DNA of 64,000 bases, taken from assembly GCA_016187925.1 (NCBI GenBank), contig JACPIS010000042.1:105838-169837 (forward strand), read 5' to 3'. Under the pieces are notes generated by a model. That model saw nothing but the letters and a program-made list of their open reading frames with translations. It was not told where the DNA came from and made no database searches. Below are positions 39,767 through 49,171 of the stretch, in pieces. The translations under genes were made by a program, and so were the position numbers. Positions within the stretch are counted from its first letter, which is position 1; the number at the start of each line of letters is the position of its first letter. Source of the stretch: Opitutia bacterium. GTDB lineage: Bacteria > Verrucomicrobiota > Verrucomicrobiia > Opitutales > Opitutaceae.

Positions 39767-40695
39767 ACCTACCCATCATCGCCGTCCTTTGCGGCGGCAC
39801 CTCCTCCGAGCGCGAAGTTTCGCTCGGCTCCGGCAAGGCCGTGGCGCAGGCCATGGCGTTCTCCCACCCGACGGAGAAGTTCGTCGTCGACGCCGAGGCG
39901 CTGCCCGCCGGGCTCGACCCGGCGCGCCACGTCGTGTGCTCGACGCTGCACGGCACGTTCGGCGAGGACGGCGGCATGCAGCGCCTGCTGGAGGGCGCGG
40001 GTTTCAACTTCGCCGGCTGCGACGCCAACGCCAGCAACCTGTGCTTCGACAAATGGCGCACGCGCCAGACGGTGTCGGCCATCGGCGTGCGCGTCGCGCC
40101 GGGGCGGTTTTTCAACGCGGCGCACAAACCTGCGGCGGCGGACCTCGCGCGCGAACTGGGCGAGCAGGTCGTTTTCAAGCCGAACCGGCAGGGCAGCAGC
40201 GTCGGGCTGCAGATCGTCACCAGCCGCGCCGGGCTCGACATCGCCGTCGGCGGATTGCGGCAGGGCGACTGGATCGCGGAGCGCCGGATCGTCGGGCGCG
40301 AGCTGACGGTCGGCTTGCTGCGCGGCCGCGCGATGGGCGTGGTCGAGATCGTGCCGAAGTCGGGCGTGTTCGACTACTCGAGCAAATACACGAAGGGCCT
40401 GACGGAGTATTTCGCGCCGGCGCAGATTTCCCCGGAGATCGCCGCCGAGGCGCGCCGGATGTCGGAGATGGCGTTCAGCGCCTGCGGCTGCCGGGACTAC
40501 GCCCGGACGGACTTCATGCTTTCGCAGGAAGGGGAGCTTTATTTGCTGGAAATAAACACCTTGCCCGGCATGAAGGAGACCAGCCTGCTGCCGATGAGCG
40601 CCCGTTGCGTGGGTCTCGACTTCAACGCGCTTTGCCGCGAACTGGTCGCGCCCGCCGTGGAGCGTTTTCACCAGCCGCATGCCCTGAAAGCATGA
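39763..40695 (+). CDS. ddl: D-alanine--D-alanine ligase
   Basis: 310 residues from a GTG that overlaps the murB stop (GTGA) and has GGAAGG about 8 nt upstream. ATP-grasp enzyme making D-Ala-D-Ala for MurF. It shows LCGGTSSEREVSLGSG near the start, STLHGTFGEDG, the omega-loop YSSKYTKG, RTDFML and LEINTLPGM. Position between murB and ftsQ is the same as in E. coli. It overlaps ftsQ by 4 bp. Confidence 0.95.
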   Translation: MNLPIIAVLCGGTSSEREVSLGSGKAVAQAMAFSHPTEKFVVDAEALPAGLDPARHVVCSTLHGTFGEDGGMQRLLEGAGFNFAGCDANASNLCFDKWRTRQTVSAIGVRVAPGRFFNAAHKPAAADLARELGEQVVFKPNRQGSSVGLQIVTSRAGLDIAVGGLRQGDWIAERRIVGRELTVGLLRGRAMGVVEIVPKSGVFDYSSKYTKGLTEYFAPAQISPEIAAEARRMSEMAFSACGCRDYARTDFMLSQEGELYLLEINTLPGMKETSLLPMSARCVGLDFNALCRELVAPAVERFHQPHALKA

Positions 40696-41672
40696 GCGAG
40701 GAGTCCACCAGTGCAGTCCGTTCCGGCCGTTCCTGGCGCGAAATCAGCCAGGAGGTGACACCGCGCGCCATGTCGAGCCGCGGGCGACGCCGCCAGCATC
40801 TGGCCTGGCTCAAGGTTACCGTGGTCTCCGCGCTGCTCGGCGGCATGGCGTGGCTGGCCTATGTGGTCGTGCACTCGTGGGAGACGGATCGCGCCACGCT
40901 CGCCGCCGCGGTGAAGAGCGAGCCGGTGCGCGAGTTGTCGCTCATCACCGACGGCACGCTGACCAAGAAATGGATCGAGGGCGTGCTCGCGCTCCCGAAG
41001 AACGCCACGCTCATGGCGCTCGATCTGAAGCAGCTGCGCGACAAGCTCACCGCCTACGGCCAGGTGCGCGTGGCGGTCGTGAGCCGGAGTTTCCCCGACA
41101 TGCTCGTGCTCACGCTGCAGGAGCGCACGCCGGTCGCGCGCATGCAGGTGCAGGAAGGACTCGGCCAGCCCAAGCAGCTCTTCGTCGCCAAGGACGGCAC
41201 GGTCTACGAAGGTTTCAATTACGACAAGCAGATGGTTGCCACGCTGCCCTGGCTCGATGGCGTGCGCCTGACCCGCGCCGGCAGCGGCTACGCGCCCGTC
41301 GCGGGGATGGACGCGGTCTCGGCCCTCCTTTCCACCGCGCAACTGCAGGCGCCGAATCTCTACCGCTCCTGGCTCATCGTCTCGCTCGCCCGCCTGGCCG
41401 AACGCGACGAAATCGTCGTGAAGGCGCAGGACATCCCCGAGATCGTGTTCACGCGCCGGGAGGATTTCTACAAGCAGGTCGCGCAGCTCGACTACGTCGT
41501 CGATATGGCGACGCGCCTGCCCGAGGCCGGCCTCCAGCAGGTCAACCTGGGCCTGGGCGGCCAGGTACCGGTGAAGCTCACCAAGTCGCCCGACGAACTG
41601 GCGAAGCAGCCGCCTTATTCTCCCAACTTCAATCTCTCAACCACCCAGCGGAAAGGGCAACGTGATCTCTAA
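40692..41672 (+). CDS. ftsQ: FtsQ-like divisome protein with POTRA domain
   Basis: 326 residues. A basic cytoplasmic N-terminus of about 36 residues, one membrane segment (about 38-62), a POTRA region (about 70-150: ITDGTLTKKWIEGVL, SRSFPDMLVLTLQERTPVA) and a C-terminal beta domain. FtsQ scaffolds FtsL and FtsB and recruits FtsWI. Sequence is divergent but topology and position between ddl and ftsA are decisive. The end overlaps the ftsA GTG start by 11 bp. Confidence 0.88.
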   Translation: MSEESTSAVRSGRSWREISQEVTPRAMSSRGRRRQHLAWLKVTVVSALLGGMAWLAYVVVHSWETDRATLAAAVKSEPVRELSLITDGTLTKKWIEGVLALPKNATLMALDLKQLRDKLTAYGQVRVAVVSRSFPDMLVLTLQERTPVARMQVQEGLGQPKQLFVAKDGTVYEGFNYDKQMVATLPWLDGVRLTRAGSGYAPVAGMDAVSALLSTAQLQAPNLYRSWLIVSLARLAERDEIVVKAQDIPEIVFTRREDFYKQVAQLDYVVDMATRLPEAGLQQVNLGLGGQVPVKLTKSPDELAKQPPYSPNFNLSTTQRKGQRDL

Positions 41673-42873
41673 CAGCGGCAGAATCGTCGGCGCCGTCGAA
41701 ATCGGCACCGGCAAAATCGCAGTCCTCGTGGGCGAAATCGCCCGCGGGCGCGCGCTCAACATCATCGGCGTCGGCCTCGCGCAGGCGCGCGGCGTCATGA
41801 AAGGCGAAGTCGTCGACTACAAGGCGGCCTGCGAGGCCACGCACCACGCGCTCGAGACGGCCGAGAAAAAGGCCGGCGCGCGCATCGACGAAGTCTGGCT
41901 CGCCCAGACCGGCGGCCACCTCGACGGTTTCTACAACGAGGCCTCGGTCAACGTGCAGTCGGCCGACAACAACGTGACGCTGCTCGACATCGAGCGTGTC
42001 TGCTCGCTCGCGCAGCAGAAGGAATTGCCCGCCGGCCGCTCGAAGATCCACGCCATCCGCCGGCCGTTCCGGCTCGACGGCCGCGCCGTGCCGGACCCCG
42101 AGCACCTCACCGGCAGCCGGCTCGACGTCGGTTACTGGATGGTCCACGGCAACGAGAGCAAGGTCAGCGACAACATCCATGTCGTCGGCGGCTACCATCT
42201 CGAGGTGCGCGAGCTCGTGCTCTCCGCGCTGGCCAGCGGCTCGCTGCTCACGACACCCGAGGAGCGCTCCCACGGCGCGCTCGTGCTCGACATCGGCAAG
42301 GGCGTGACGGACTACGTGCTTTATCGCGACGGCCACGTGCTGGCCACCGGCGTGCTGCCGGTCGGCGGCGACCACCTGACCAACGACCTCGCCATCGGTC
42401 TGCGCGTCACGACCGTGCAGGCGGAGATGCTCAAGCTCCGCCACGGTCGCGGCACCGTGCAGACGCGCGACAAGACCGACAAGGTCTGGCTGAACGGCGA
42501 TATGAGCTTCGGCGACCGCCAGCTGCCCAAGGCCGCGATCGAGAGCATCACCGCCGCGCGCACGCTCGAGTTGCTCGAGGTCGTGCAAAAGAAGCTCGGT
42601 CCGAAGTTCGCGCCCGAGTTGTGCGGCGCGGGCGTCATCCTCTCCGGCGGCACGGCCAAGCTCCCGGGCATCGAGGAGGCGGCCAGCCGCGTGTTCGGCC
42701 TGCCCGCGCGCCGCGGCGAATCGCCCTCGTGGGTGAAGGAGGAACTGCGCGATCCGATGTTCAGCACCGTGCTGGGCATCTACCAGTTCGGCCTCCGCGC
42801 GGCGCACGAGCACGCCACGCCGGTCCGCCGCAAGGCGGGCCTGCTGAGCGGCCTGACCAAGATTTTCTCCTGA
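41662..42873 (+). CDS. ftsA: Cell division protein FtsA
   Basis: 403 residues from a GTG inside the end of ftsQ, with GGAAAGGG upstream. An actin-like ATPase that links FtsZ to the membrane. Phosphate 1 motif VGAVEIGTGKIAVLVGE near 9-25, SHVA-type insert (domain 1C) near 85-160, phosphate 2 LVLDIGKGVTDYVLY near 211-225, and GVILSGGTAKLPGIEE near 328-343. The C-terminus (LLSGLTKIFS) fits a short amphipathic membrane helix. Confidence 0.94.
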   Translation: MISNSGRIVGAVEIGTGKIAVLVGEIARGRALNIIGVGLAQARGVMKGEVVDYKAACEATHHALETAEKKAGARIDEVWLAQTGGHLDGFYNEASVNVQSADNNVTLLDIERVCSLAQQKELPAGRSKIHAIRRPFRLDGRAVPDPEHLTGSRLDVGYWMVHGNESKVSDNIHVVGGYHLEVRELVLSALASGSLLTTPEERSHGALVLDIGKGVTDYVLYRDGHVLATGVLPVGGDHLTNDLAIGLRVTTVQAEMLKLRHGRGTVQTRDKTDKVWLNGDMSFGDRQLPKAAIESITAARTLELLEVVQKKLGPKFAPELCGAGVILSGGTAKLPGIEEAASRVFGLPARRGESPSWVKEELRDPMFSTVLGIYQFGLRAAHEHATPVRRKAGLLSGLTKIFS

Positions 42874-42883
42874 GGACCCCGCC

Positions 42884-44182
42884 ATGGAAAACACGCCCAG
42901 CGAACTTCCCCTCGAGGCCCTCACGGACCGCGATGTCGGCATCAAGCTCATCGGCATCGGCGGCGGCGGCTCCAACGCCGTCGATCGGCTGAAGATGGAG
43001 AACCTCGACCGTCTGCAGCTCGCGGTGGTCAACACCGACTTCAAGGCGCTCAACACCTCGCCCGTGCAGGACAAGGTCCTCATCGGCACCACTGTCACGC
43101 GCGGGCTCAGCGCGGGCGGCGACCCCGCGCTCGGCTACGAGGCGGCCGACGCCGACCGCGAAAAGATCGCGGAAGTTGTGCGCGGCACGGATCTGATTTT
43201 CCTCGTCGCCGGTCTCGGCGGCGGCACCGGCTCGGGCGCCGCACCCGTCGTGGCCGAGGTGGCGATGGAGGCGGGCGCGCTCGTCATCGCGTTCGTCACG
43301 CTGCCGTTCTCCTTCGAGGGCGGCCGCCGCCGCAAGCAGGCGGAGGACGCCCTCGCCGAGCTGCGCGCCAACTGCCACGCCGTCATTCCACTCTCCAACG
43401 ACCTGCTGCTGCAGGAGGGCACGGAGCAGACGAGCGTGCTCGACGCTTTCGCACGCGCCGACGTCTGGATCGGGCGCGGCGTGAAATCCATCTGGGGCAT
43501 GCTCTCGCGCACCGGCCTCATCAACCTCGACTTCGCCACGCTGCGCCAGGCGTTCCAGCAGCGCGGCGGCAAGACGCTCTTCGGCCTCGGCGTGGGCGAG
43601 GGCGACAACGCCGCGATGGCGGCGTTCGAGGATCTCAAGCAGTGCCCGCTGCTGCACACGCCCGAATTCGCCCGCAAGGCCGACCGCCTGCTGGTCAACA
43701 TCACCGGCGGCGCCGACCTCAGCCTGACCAAGGTCAACGAACTCATGACCGCCGTCACCGAGGAGTTCGGCAAGGAGGCGCACGTCATCATGGGCGCCGT
43801 CATCGACGAGAGCCTGCAGGGCAAGGTCGAGGTCTGCGTCCTCGGAGCGACTGACCTCGGCGGCCGCAATTTCGTCCGGCGCGCTCCCGCGCCGGCGAAG
43901 AAACCCGAGAAGACCGTCGCGCCCACCGCGACCTCGAGCGCGCCCGAGCAGAGCACGACGGTCAAGACCACGGTCACGGCGGAGCGCGGTTCGCGCGCCC
44001 CATCCGGCGCCACCTCGACGCATCAGCCCGCGCACAAGCTGCAGCAGGAGGAATTCGGCTTCGGCACCGCCGAGTCCGACGCCAACCGCGGCTCGTTCGA
44101 CAAGTCCGACCGCAATCTCTTCGAAGGCCAGGACCTCGATGTGCCGACCTACCTGCGCAAGGGCATCAAGATCCCGGTCTGA
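42884..44182 (+). CDS. ftsZ: Cell division GTPase FtsZ
   Basis: 432 residues. Tubulin-like GTPase forming the Z-ring. Nucleotide motifs GIGGGGSNAVDRL near 24-36 and GLGGGTGSGAAP at about 111-122. The T7 loop reads INLDFATL: the first Asp is kept but the second, usually Asp in NxDFADV, is Thr at 219. The GTPase core ends near 325, followed by a variable linker (about 330-410) and a conserved C-terminal tail DLDVPTYLRKG that binds FtsA. Last gene of the cluster. Confidence 0.96.
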   Translation: MENTPSELPLEALTDRDVGIKLIGIGGGGSNAVDRLKMENLDRLQLAVVNTDFKALNTSPVQDKVLIGTTVTRGLSAGGDPALGYEAADADREKIAEVVRGTDLIFLVAGLGGGTGSGAAPVVAEVAMEAGALVIAFVTLPFSFEGGRRRKQAEDALAELRANCHAVIPLSNDLLLQEGTEQTSVLDAFARADVWIGRGVKSIWGMLSRTGLINLDFATLRQAFQQRGGKTLFGLGVGEGDNAAMAAFEDLKQCPLLHTPEFARKADRLLVNITGGADLSLTKVNELMTAVTEEFGKEAHVIMGAVIDESLQGKVEVCVLGATDLGGRNFVRRAPAPAKKPEKTVAPTATSSAPEQSTTVKTTVTAERGSRAPSGATSTHQPAHKLQQEEFGFGTAESDANRGSFDKSDRNLFEGQDLDVPTYLRKGIKIPV

Positions 44183-44252
44183 GGTCGCTTGCTGGAGGCA
44201 GGGCGCGGGACCGCATTCTTGACACCGGCCTTGTGTGGCGCACTGTGTGGCC

Positions 44253-44453
44253 GTGCCCACAAACCTGGAGATCGACGACCGATTGCTCGCCAAGGCCCGG
44301 AAGGCTGGCGGCCACAAGACCAAGAAGGCCACGGTCAACGAGGCGTTGGCCGAGTACATCCAGCGCCGCGAGCAGCGGGGCGTGGCAAAATTGTTCGGTT
44401 CCGTGGTTTTTGAGCCGGGCTTCAACTACAAGGCGGAACGCAACAAGCGATGA
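44253..44453 (+). CDS. VapB-like antitoxin
   Basis: 66 residues from the GTG at 44253, chosen because PTNLEIDDRLLAKA is the usual VapB start; the frame is open to a GTG at 44235. It looks like a ribbon-helix-helix/VapB protein (TNLEIDDRLL then TVNEALAEYI) with a C-terminal toxin-binding tail (LFGSVVFEPGFNYKAE). No Shine-Dalgarno is visible. A perfect -35 hexamer TTGACA at 44219-44224 has only a poor -10 (CACTGT), so a near-leaderless transcript is possible. It overlaps the toxin gene by 4 bp. Confidence 0.82.
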   Translation: MPTNLEIDDRLLAKARKAGGHKTKKATVNEALAEYIQRREQRGVAKLFGSVVFEPGFNYKAERNKR

Positions 44454-44860
44454 GGGTATTGGCCGACACGCCCGTCTGGTCGGCGGCGTTTCGACGCCCA
44501 GGTGAGTCTGATGGCGCCCTGCGCCGGGAGTTGGAGTGGCTGATCGGGCATGGGGCTGTCGCCATTATAGGCCCGATCCGGCAAGAGCTCCTGTCGGGTA
44601 TCAAGCCGGCCGAGCAATTCGAGCGCGTCCGCAAGGCGCTGCGATCCTTCCCCGATATCGTGCTTCGGGTGGAAGATCATGAGAAGGCGGCGCACTTCTT
44701 CAATGTCTGTCGCAGCCGGGGGGTGCAGGGGTCCATGACGGATTTCCTGATCTGCGCGGTGGCCGTCCGCTGCGGCCTGGAGATTTACACGACCGACGGG
44801 GATTTCCCGCTTTACCGGCGGCATCTGCCGATTGCGCTTTACGCCGACGCCAAGCCGTAG
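44450..44860 (+). CDS. PIN-domain ribonuclease toxin (VapC family)
   Basis: 136 residues. PIN domain with acidic residues D6 (VLADTPVW), E46 (IRQELLSG), D98 (MTDFLICA) and D116/D118 (YTTDGDF), which would bind magnesium for RNA cleavage. VapC toxins usually cut tRNA or rRNA. The ATG overlaps the antitoxin stop, the standard coupling of such pairs. It lies between ftsZ and obgE, an unusual site for a toxin-antitoxin module. Confidence 0.88.
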   Translation: MRVLADTPVWSAAFRRPGESDGALRRELEWLIGHGAVAIIGPIRQELLSGIKPAEQFERVRKALRSFPDIVLRVEDHEKAAHFFNVCRSRGVQGSMTDFLICAVAVRCGLEIYTTDGDFPLYRRHLPIALYADAKP

Positions 44861-44873
44861 AGTCATAGAGGGC

Positions 44874-45905
44874 ATGTTCATCGACGAAACCAACATCAAG
44901 GCGCGCGCGGGCGACGGTGGCCGCGGCTGTCGCAGCTTTCGTCGGGAAAAATACGAACCGTGGGGCGGCCCGAACGGCGGCGACGGCGGCAAGGGCGGCG
45001 ACGTCGTCCTGCGCGGCGACGACGACCAGAACAATCTGGTCGATTTCAAATACAAGCCGCACTGGAACGCCGAACGCGGCGAGCACGGCCAGGGCAAGGA
45101 TTGCAACGGGCGCGAGGGCCGCGCCGCCATCCTGCGCGTGCCGCTCGGCACCGTGGTCTACAACCTCGCGACCGGCGAGCTGCTCACCGAGATTTTGGCG
45201 GACGGCCAGGAGTTCATCATCTGCAAGGGCGGCAAGGGCGGCTTCGGCAATACGCGCTTCAAGTCCTCCACCAACCGCGCTCCGACCAAGACCGGCCCGG
45301 GCGAGCCGGGCGAGACCGGGGAGTTCAAGCTCGAGCTGAAGAGCATCGCGGATGTCGGCCTCGTGGGCTTCCCCAACGCCGGCAAATCCTCCCTGACCAA
45401 TCTCATCACGAAGGCGCGCCCGAAGGTCGCGGCGTATCCGTTCACCACGCTCCAGCCGCAGATCGGCGTCATCGAGTTTCCGGAGGAATACGACCGGCTC
45501 GTCCTCGCCGACGTGCCCGGCCTCATCACCGGGGCGAGTGAGAACAAGGGCCTCGGCCACCGTTTCCTCCGGCACATCGAGCGCTGCGCGCTGCTGCTCA
45601 TCATCCTCGACATGGCGGGCACCGACAACCGCGACCCGCGCGACGACTACAAGCAGCTGTTGCACGAGCTCGAGCTCTACGATCCGGAGCTCTTGAAGAA
45701 GCCGCGCCTCGTCGCCGCGAACAAGATGGACGAGGACGCCGCGGTCGCGAACCTGAAGAAGTTCAAGACCCGCCACAAGACGGCCGAGCTCGTGCCGATC
45801 TCCTGCCTGAGCGAGGAGGGGATTCCGCGCCTTAGGAAAGAACTGTTAAAACGGGTGCGCCGTCTGCGCAAAAAACAAAAGTCATCGCCAGCCGCCCCCG
45901 GTTGA
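44874..45905 (+). CDS. obgE: GTPase Obg/CgtA
   Basis: 343 residues. Obg fold at about 1-158, rich in glycine (GGPNGGDGGKGG), then the G domain with P-loop GFPNAGKSS at about 165-173, switch PFTTLQPQIG, DVPGL and NKMD. There is no clear OCT domain; the C-terminus is a short basic tail. Obg acts in ribosome assembly and stress response. I chose the ATG at 44874, since FIDETNIKARAGDGG is the family N-terminus. Confidence 0.95.
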   Translation: MFIDETNIKARAGDGGRGCRSFRREKYEPWGGPNGGDGGKGGDVVLRGDDDQNNLVDFKYKPHWNAERGEHGQGKDCNGREGRAAILRVPLGTVVYNLATGELLTEILADGQEFIICKGGKGGFGNTRFKSSTNRAPTKTGPGEPGETGEFKLELKSIADVGLVGFPNAGKSSLTNLITKARPKVAAYPFTTLQPQIGVIEFPEEYDRLVLADVPGLITGASENKGLGHRFLRHIERCALLLIILDMAGTDNRDPRDDYKQLLHELELYDPELLKKPRLVAANKMDEDAAVANLKKFKTRHKTAELVPISCLSEEGIPRLRKELLKRVRRLRKKQKSSPAAPG

Positions 45906-45922
45906 CTCATAGTGCCCTTCAC

Positions 45923-46492
45923 ATGGCGGATCTTGCCACATCGGAACACCGGCCCCTCCTGATGCGCTCCAACCGTCTCCTCGGTTCGGCGCTGGTGGAG
46001 CACAACCTGGTGAAGCTGGAGGACATCGAGTCGGCCAACGAGCGGTTGCTGGAACTGCTGGCGACCGGCGACATGCGCCAGGCCTCGCTGTTGAGCGTGC
46101 TGGTGAACGAGAAGAAGGTCCTGCGCGAGGATGAGCTGCTCCACCTCGCCATGGAGGACCAGGGGCTCGGCGTGGTGGACCTGCGCAATTACGAGGTACC
46201 GGAGGATATCCGCAAGTCCCTCGACCTCGGCATGTGCTGGGCCACCTGGACGGTGCCCTACGACAAGGAGGAGGAGTTTCACTTCGTGGCCACGGCCTAC
46301 GCGCTCAGCACCGCTGTGCGCTCCCATTGGGAAAAGAAGCTCGGTGGCCCGGTCGTCTGGCAGGCGACCTCGATGGAGGTCATTGCGGAGTTTCTCGACC
46401 GGTTGCAACACGAGCGCGACGAGGCCGCCAAGACCGGCGCGCCCCGCACCGGTACCCGTGCTCCCTTCGCTCCGCCGCCCGCCACCACCTGA
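45923..46492 (+). CDS. Stand-alone MshEN/T2SSE-N-like protein
   Basis: 189 residues from the ATG at 45923; a TTG at 45902 overlaps the obgE stop and would add 7 residues. The region of about 14-95 ([20 protein letters not shown]) resembles the N-terminal domain of GspE/MshE ATPases, some of which bind cyclic di-GMP. There is no Walker motif. It ends 2 bp before a GspE/PilB ATPase gene, so it may be an accessory subunit of the same machine. The family assignment is moderate and the role is inferred from context. Confidence 0.65.
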   Translation: MADLATSEHRPLLMRSNRLLGSALVEHNLVKLEDIESANERLLELLATGDMRQASLLSVLVNEKKVLREDELLHLAMEDQGLGVVDLRNYEVPEDIRKSLDLGMCWATWTVPYDKEEEFHFVATAYALSTAVRSHWEKKLGGPVVWQATSMEVIAEFLDRLQHERDEAAKTGAPRTGTRAPFAPPPATT

Positions 46493-46494
46493 CC

Positions 46495-48237
46495 ATGCCG
46501 CTCGGACGCATACAGACCCAGATCATCGACAAGCTGGAGGCGATGGGAAAACTCAACGCCGACCAGAAGGCGGCGCTGGTGTCCCGCACGGACGAGCCGA
46601 CCGGCGACCAGCTGGACTCGCTGCTCCAGACCGATTTCAAGATCACGCCGTTCCAGCTGCACCTCGCGAAGTGCCGGGCGCTGGGCCTCACGCCGTTCAA
46701 CGTGGCGCGTTTCCGGGTGACGAACACGACCTTCGAGAAGATCGACCTCGAATTCTGCCAGAAGAACACGATTTTGCCGGTCGGCCAGGTGGGTGACGTG
46801 CTGCTCGTGGTGTTCGCCAATCCCTTCGACACCACCGTCGCGGCCAAAATCCAGGACAAGACCGGCCTGCGTGTCGCGCGCCTCCTCGGCCGCGAGCACG
46901 ATCTCAAGGACAAGCTCAAGAAGGACCAGGCGGTCGAGCAGGTGCAGTTCTCCGACGTCGTCGACCAGCTCGGCGCGGAGTTCAGCGACGAGGAGACCGA
47001 CATCAAGGACGAGGATCTGGAGCACGAGGATTCCGCCCCGATCATCCAGCTCGCCAACCGCATCGTCGAGGATGCCTACTTTGCCGGCGCCTCCGATATC
47101 CACGTCGAGCCGTGGGAAAAGGAACTCGTGGTCCGTTACCGCATCGACGGCCTGACGCAGGAGAAGCTCCGCCTGCCCGCCAAGGTCATGGGCGCGCTTG
47201 TGGCGCGTCTGAAGATCATGTGCAATCTCGACATCGCGGAGCGCCGCCTGCCGCAGGACGGCCGCATCGTCTTCAAGCAGTTCACGAAGAAAAATATCGA
47301 TATCGACCTGCGTGTCTCGACCGCGCCGCTCAATCACGGCGAAGGCGTGGTCATGCGTATCCTCGACAAGCAGAAGTCCACCCTGCCGCTGCCCGCGCTG
47401 GGCTTCACCGAGGAGAATCTGTCCCGCTACCGCGGTTGCATCCGCCAGCCCTATGGCATGATTCTGCATTGCGGTCCGACCGGCTCGGGCAAGTCGATGA
47501 CCCTCTACTCGGCGCTCAACGAGGTGAACACGCCCGACGTGGTCATCCGCACGGCCGAGGACCCCATCGAATACACGCTGGCCGGCATCAACCAAATGCA
47601 GATGCACCGGCAGATCGGCCTGACTTTCGCGACGGCGCTGCGCTCCTTTCTGCGCCAGGACCCCGACATCATCCTCGTGGGCGAAATCCGCGACAAGGAG
47701 ACGGCGAACATCGCGGTCGAGGCCGCGCTCACCGGTCACCTGCTGCTCTCGACGCTCCACACCAACGACGCCCCGAGCACGATCGCCCGCCTCACCGACA
47801 TGGGCATCGAGCCGTTCATGATCTCGTCCTCCCTGGTGTGCGTCTGCTCCCAGCGCCTGATGCGCCGCATCTGCAAGACCTGCCGCCAGTCCTACGAGCC
47901 CGAGGGCCGGGAGAAGGACATCCTGCAGCGCGCCATCGGCTGGACGGGTCCGATCTACAAGGCCAATCCGCAGGGTTGCCCGAAGTGCAACGGCACCGGC
48001 TACAAGGGCCGCATCGGCATCCACGAGCTGATGATCACGAACGAGGAACTCGTCGAGGCCATCAACAAGGAGGCCGAGACCGCCGAGCTGAAGCGCATCT
48101 CGATGCGCGGCGGCATGAAGACGCTGCACCAGGACAGCATGATCAAGGTGAAGGAGGGGCTCACCTCCATGGCCGAGGCGCTCAGCATCGTCCCGCAGGA
48201 CATGGAACTGCGCGGCGAGTACAAGCCCGCCAAGTAA
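46495..48237 (+). CDS. GspE/PilB-type secretion or pilus assembly ATPase
   Basis: 580 residues. T2SSE N-domain at about 1-150, then the AAA-type ATPase core: [11 protein letters not shown] near 200, Walker [11 protein letters not shown] near 325-334, Walker B/Asp box [12 protein letters not shown], and His box [10 protein letters not shown] tetracysteine zinc site is visible (CKTC and CPKC). These ATPases drive type II secretion or type IV pilus extension. No gspF/pilC or pilin gene is in the window, so the machine cannot be told. Confidence 0.93.
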   Translation: MPLGRIQTQIIDKLEAMGKLNADQKAALVSRTDEPTGDQLDSLLQTDFKITPFQLHLAKCRALGLTPFNVARFRVTNTTFEKIDLEFCQKNTILPVGQVGDVLLVVFANPFDTTVAAKIQDKTGLRVARLLGREHDLKDKLKKDQAVEQVQFSDVVDQLGAEFSDEETDIKDEDLEHEDSAPIIQLANRIVEDAYFAGASDIHVEPWEKELVVRYRIDGLTQEKLRLPAKVMGALVARLKIMCNLDIAERRLPQDGRIVFKQFTKKNIDIDLRVSTAPLNHGEGVVMRILDKQKSTLPLPALGFTEENLSRYRGCIRQPYGMILHCGPTGSGKSMTLYSALNEVNTPDVVIRTAEDPIEYTLAGINQMQMHRQIGLTFATALRSFLRQDPDIILVGEIRDKETANIAVEAALTGHLLLSTLHTNDAPSTIARLTDMGIEPFMISSSLVCVCSQRLMRRICKTCRQSYEPEGREKDILQRAIGWTGPIYKANPQGCPKCNGTGYKGRIGIHELMITNEELVEAINKEAETAELKRISMRGGMKTLHQDSMIKVKEGLTSMAEALSIVPQDMELRGEYKPAK

Positions 48238-48297
48238 TCCGGCGGTTCTGGGTTGGCGGCGCGCGACCGGTCGCTAGCATCGTCCCGACCGACCCCC

Positions 48298-49095
48298 ATG
48301 ACTACCCATCCCCTTCGTGAGTCCGCCCGCCGCGCGGGCCGTGTTGTCTACTTGGAGCTGGTTGTTTTGGTGCTTTCGCTGCTCTCGCTCGCGTCTCTGA
48401 CCGTGGAGCTGCTCCTGCCGCTCGATCCCGAGACCCTGCAATTTCTGCGCCGCATGGACGATCTGGTCTGCGTCGTCTTCCTGATCGATTTTGCGGTGCA
48501 CTTCTGGCTGGCCCCGTCCAAGACGGCGTTCCTCAAGTGGGGTTGGATCGACCTGCTCTCCAGCATCCCTGAGCTGGAGGTGCTGCGCTGGGGCCGCGTG
48601 TTCCGTGTGCTTCGCATTCTCCGCGCGATCCGTTCGCTGCAGGAACTGAACGCGCATCTCTTCGAGCATCGCCCGCGCGGCACGTTCGGACTGGTCGGGC
48701 TGCTGTCCCTCATCGCGGTCATGTTTGCGACGATCGCCGTCTTTGAACTGGAGCGCGGTGTGCCGAACGCGAACATCCACCATCCCGGCGACGCGCTCTG
48801 GTGGGCTTTTGCGACCATCACGACCATCGGCTACGGTGATCATTACCCGGTGACCTTCGCCGGGCGGATTGTGGCGGTGCTGCTCGTGGTGTTCGGCCTC
48901 AGCCTCTTCAGCACGTTCACCGCCTATGTCGCCAGTTTCTTCCTCGAGAAGACCCAGCTGAAGGAGGAGACGGAAATCCACCACCTCATCCACGAGGTGC
49001 GGCGGCTGCGCGAGAAGATCGAAAAGCTGGAGGCCTCCCAGCACGGCGGCCCGTCGCCCGTGTCCTCGGTGACGAACCAGCCTCCGCAAAGCTGA
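48298..49095 (+). CDS. Voltage-gated-like potassium channel
   Basis: 265 residues. Six membrane segments: S1 near 16-40, S2 near 55-72, S3 near 80-92, an Arg-rich S4 (about 97-114), and S5 and S6 around the pore. Selectivity filter TTIGYGD at 175-181. The C-terminus is a coiled coil (about 235-255, VRRLREKIEKLEAS) likely to drive tetramerisation. Resembles the KvAP-type ion-transport family. I chose the ATG at 48298; the frame is open upstream. Confidence 0.92.
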   Translation: MTTHPLRESARRAGRVVYLELVVLVLSLLSLASLTVELLLPLDPETLQFLRRMDDLVCVVFLIDFAVHFWLAPSKTAFLKWGWIDLLSSIPELEVLRWGRVFRVLRILRAIRSLQELNAHLFEHRPRGTFGLVGLLSLIAVMFATIAVFELERGVPNANIHHPGDALWWAFATITTIGYGDHYPVTFAGRIVAVLLVVFGLSLFSTFTAYVASFFLEKTQLKEETEIHHLIHEVRRLREKIEKLEASQHGGPSPVSSVTNQPPQS

Positions 49096-49171
49096 AGAGG
49101 CCTTCCGACGACCACGGCGAAATTTCCGCCGTGACCCGCCGGCCTACTCCGTGCTCTGTGGTGGGGAGCCC

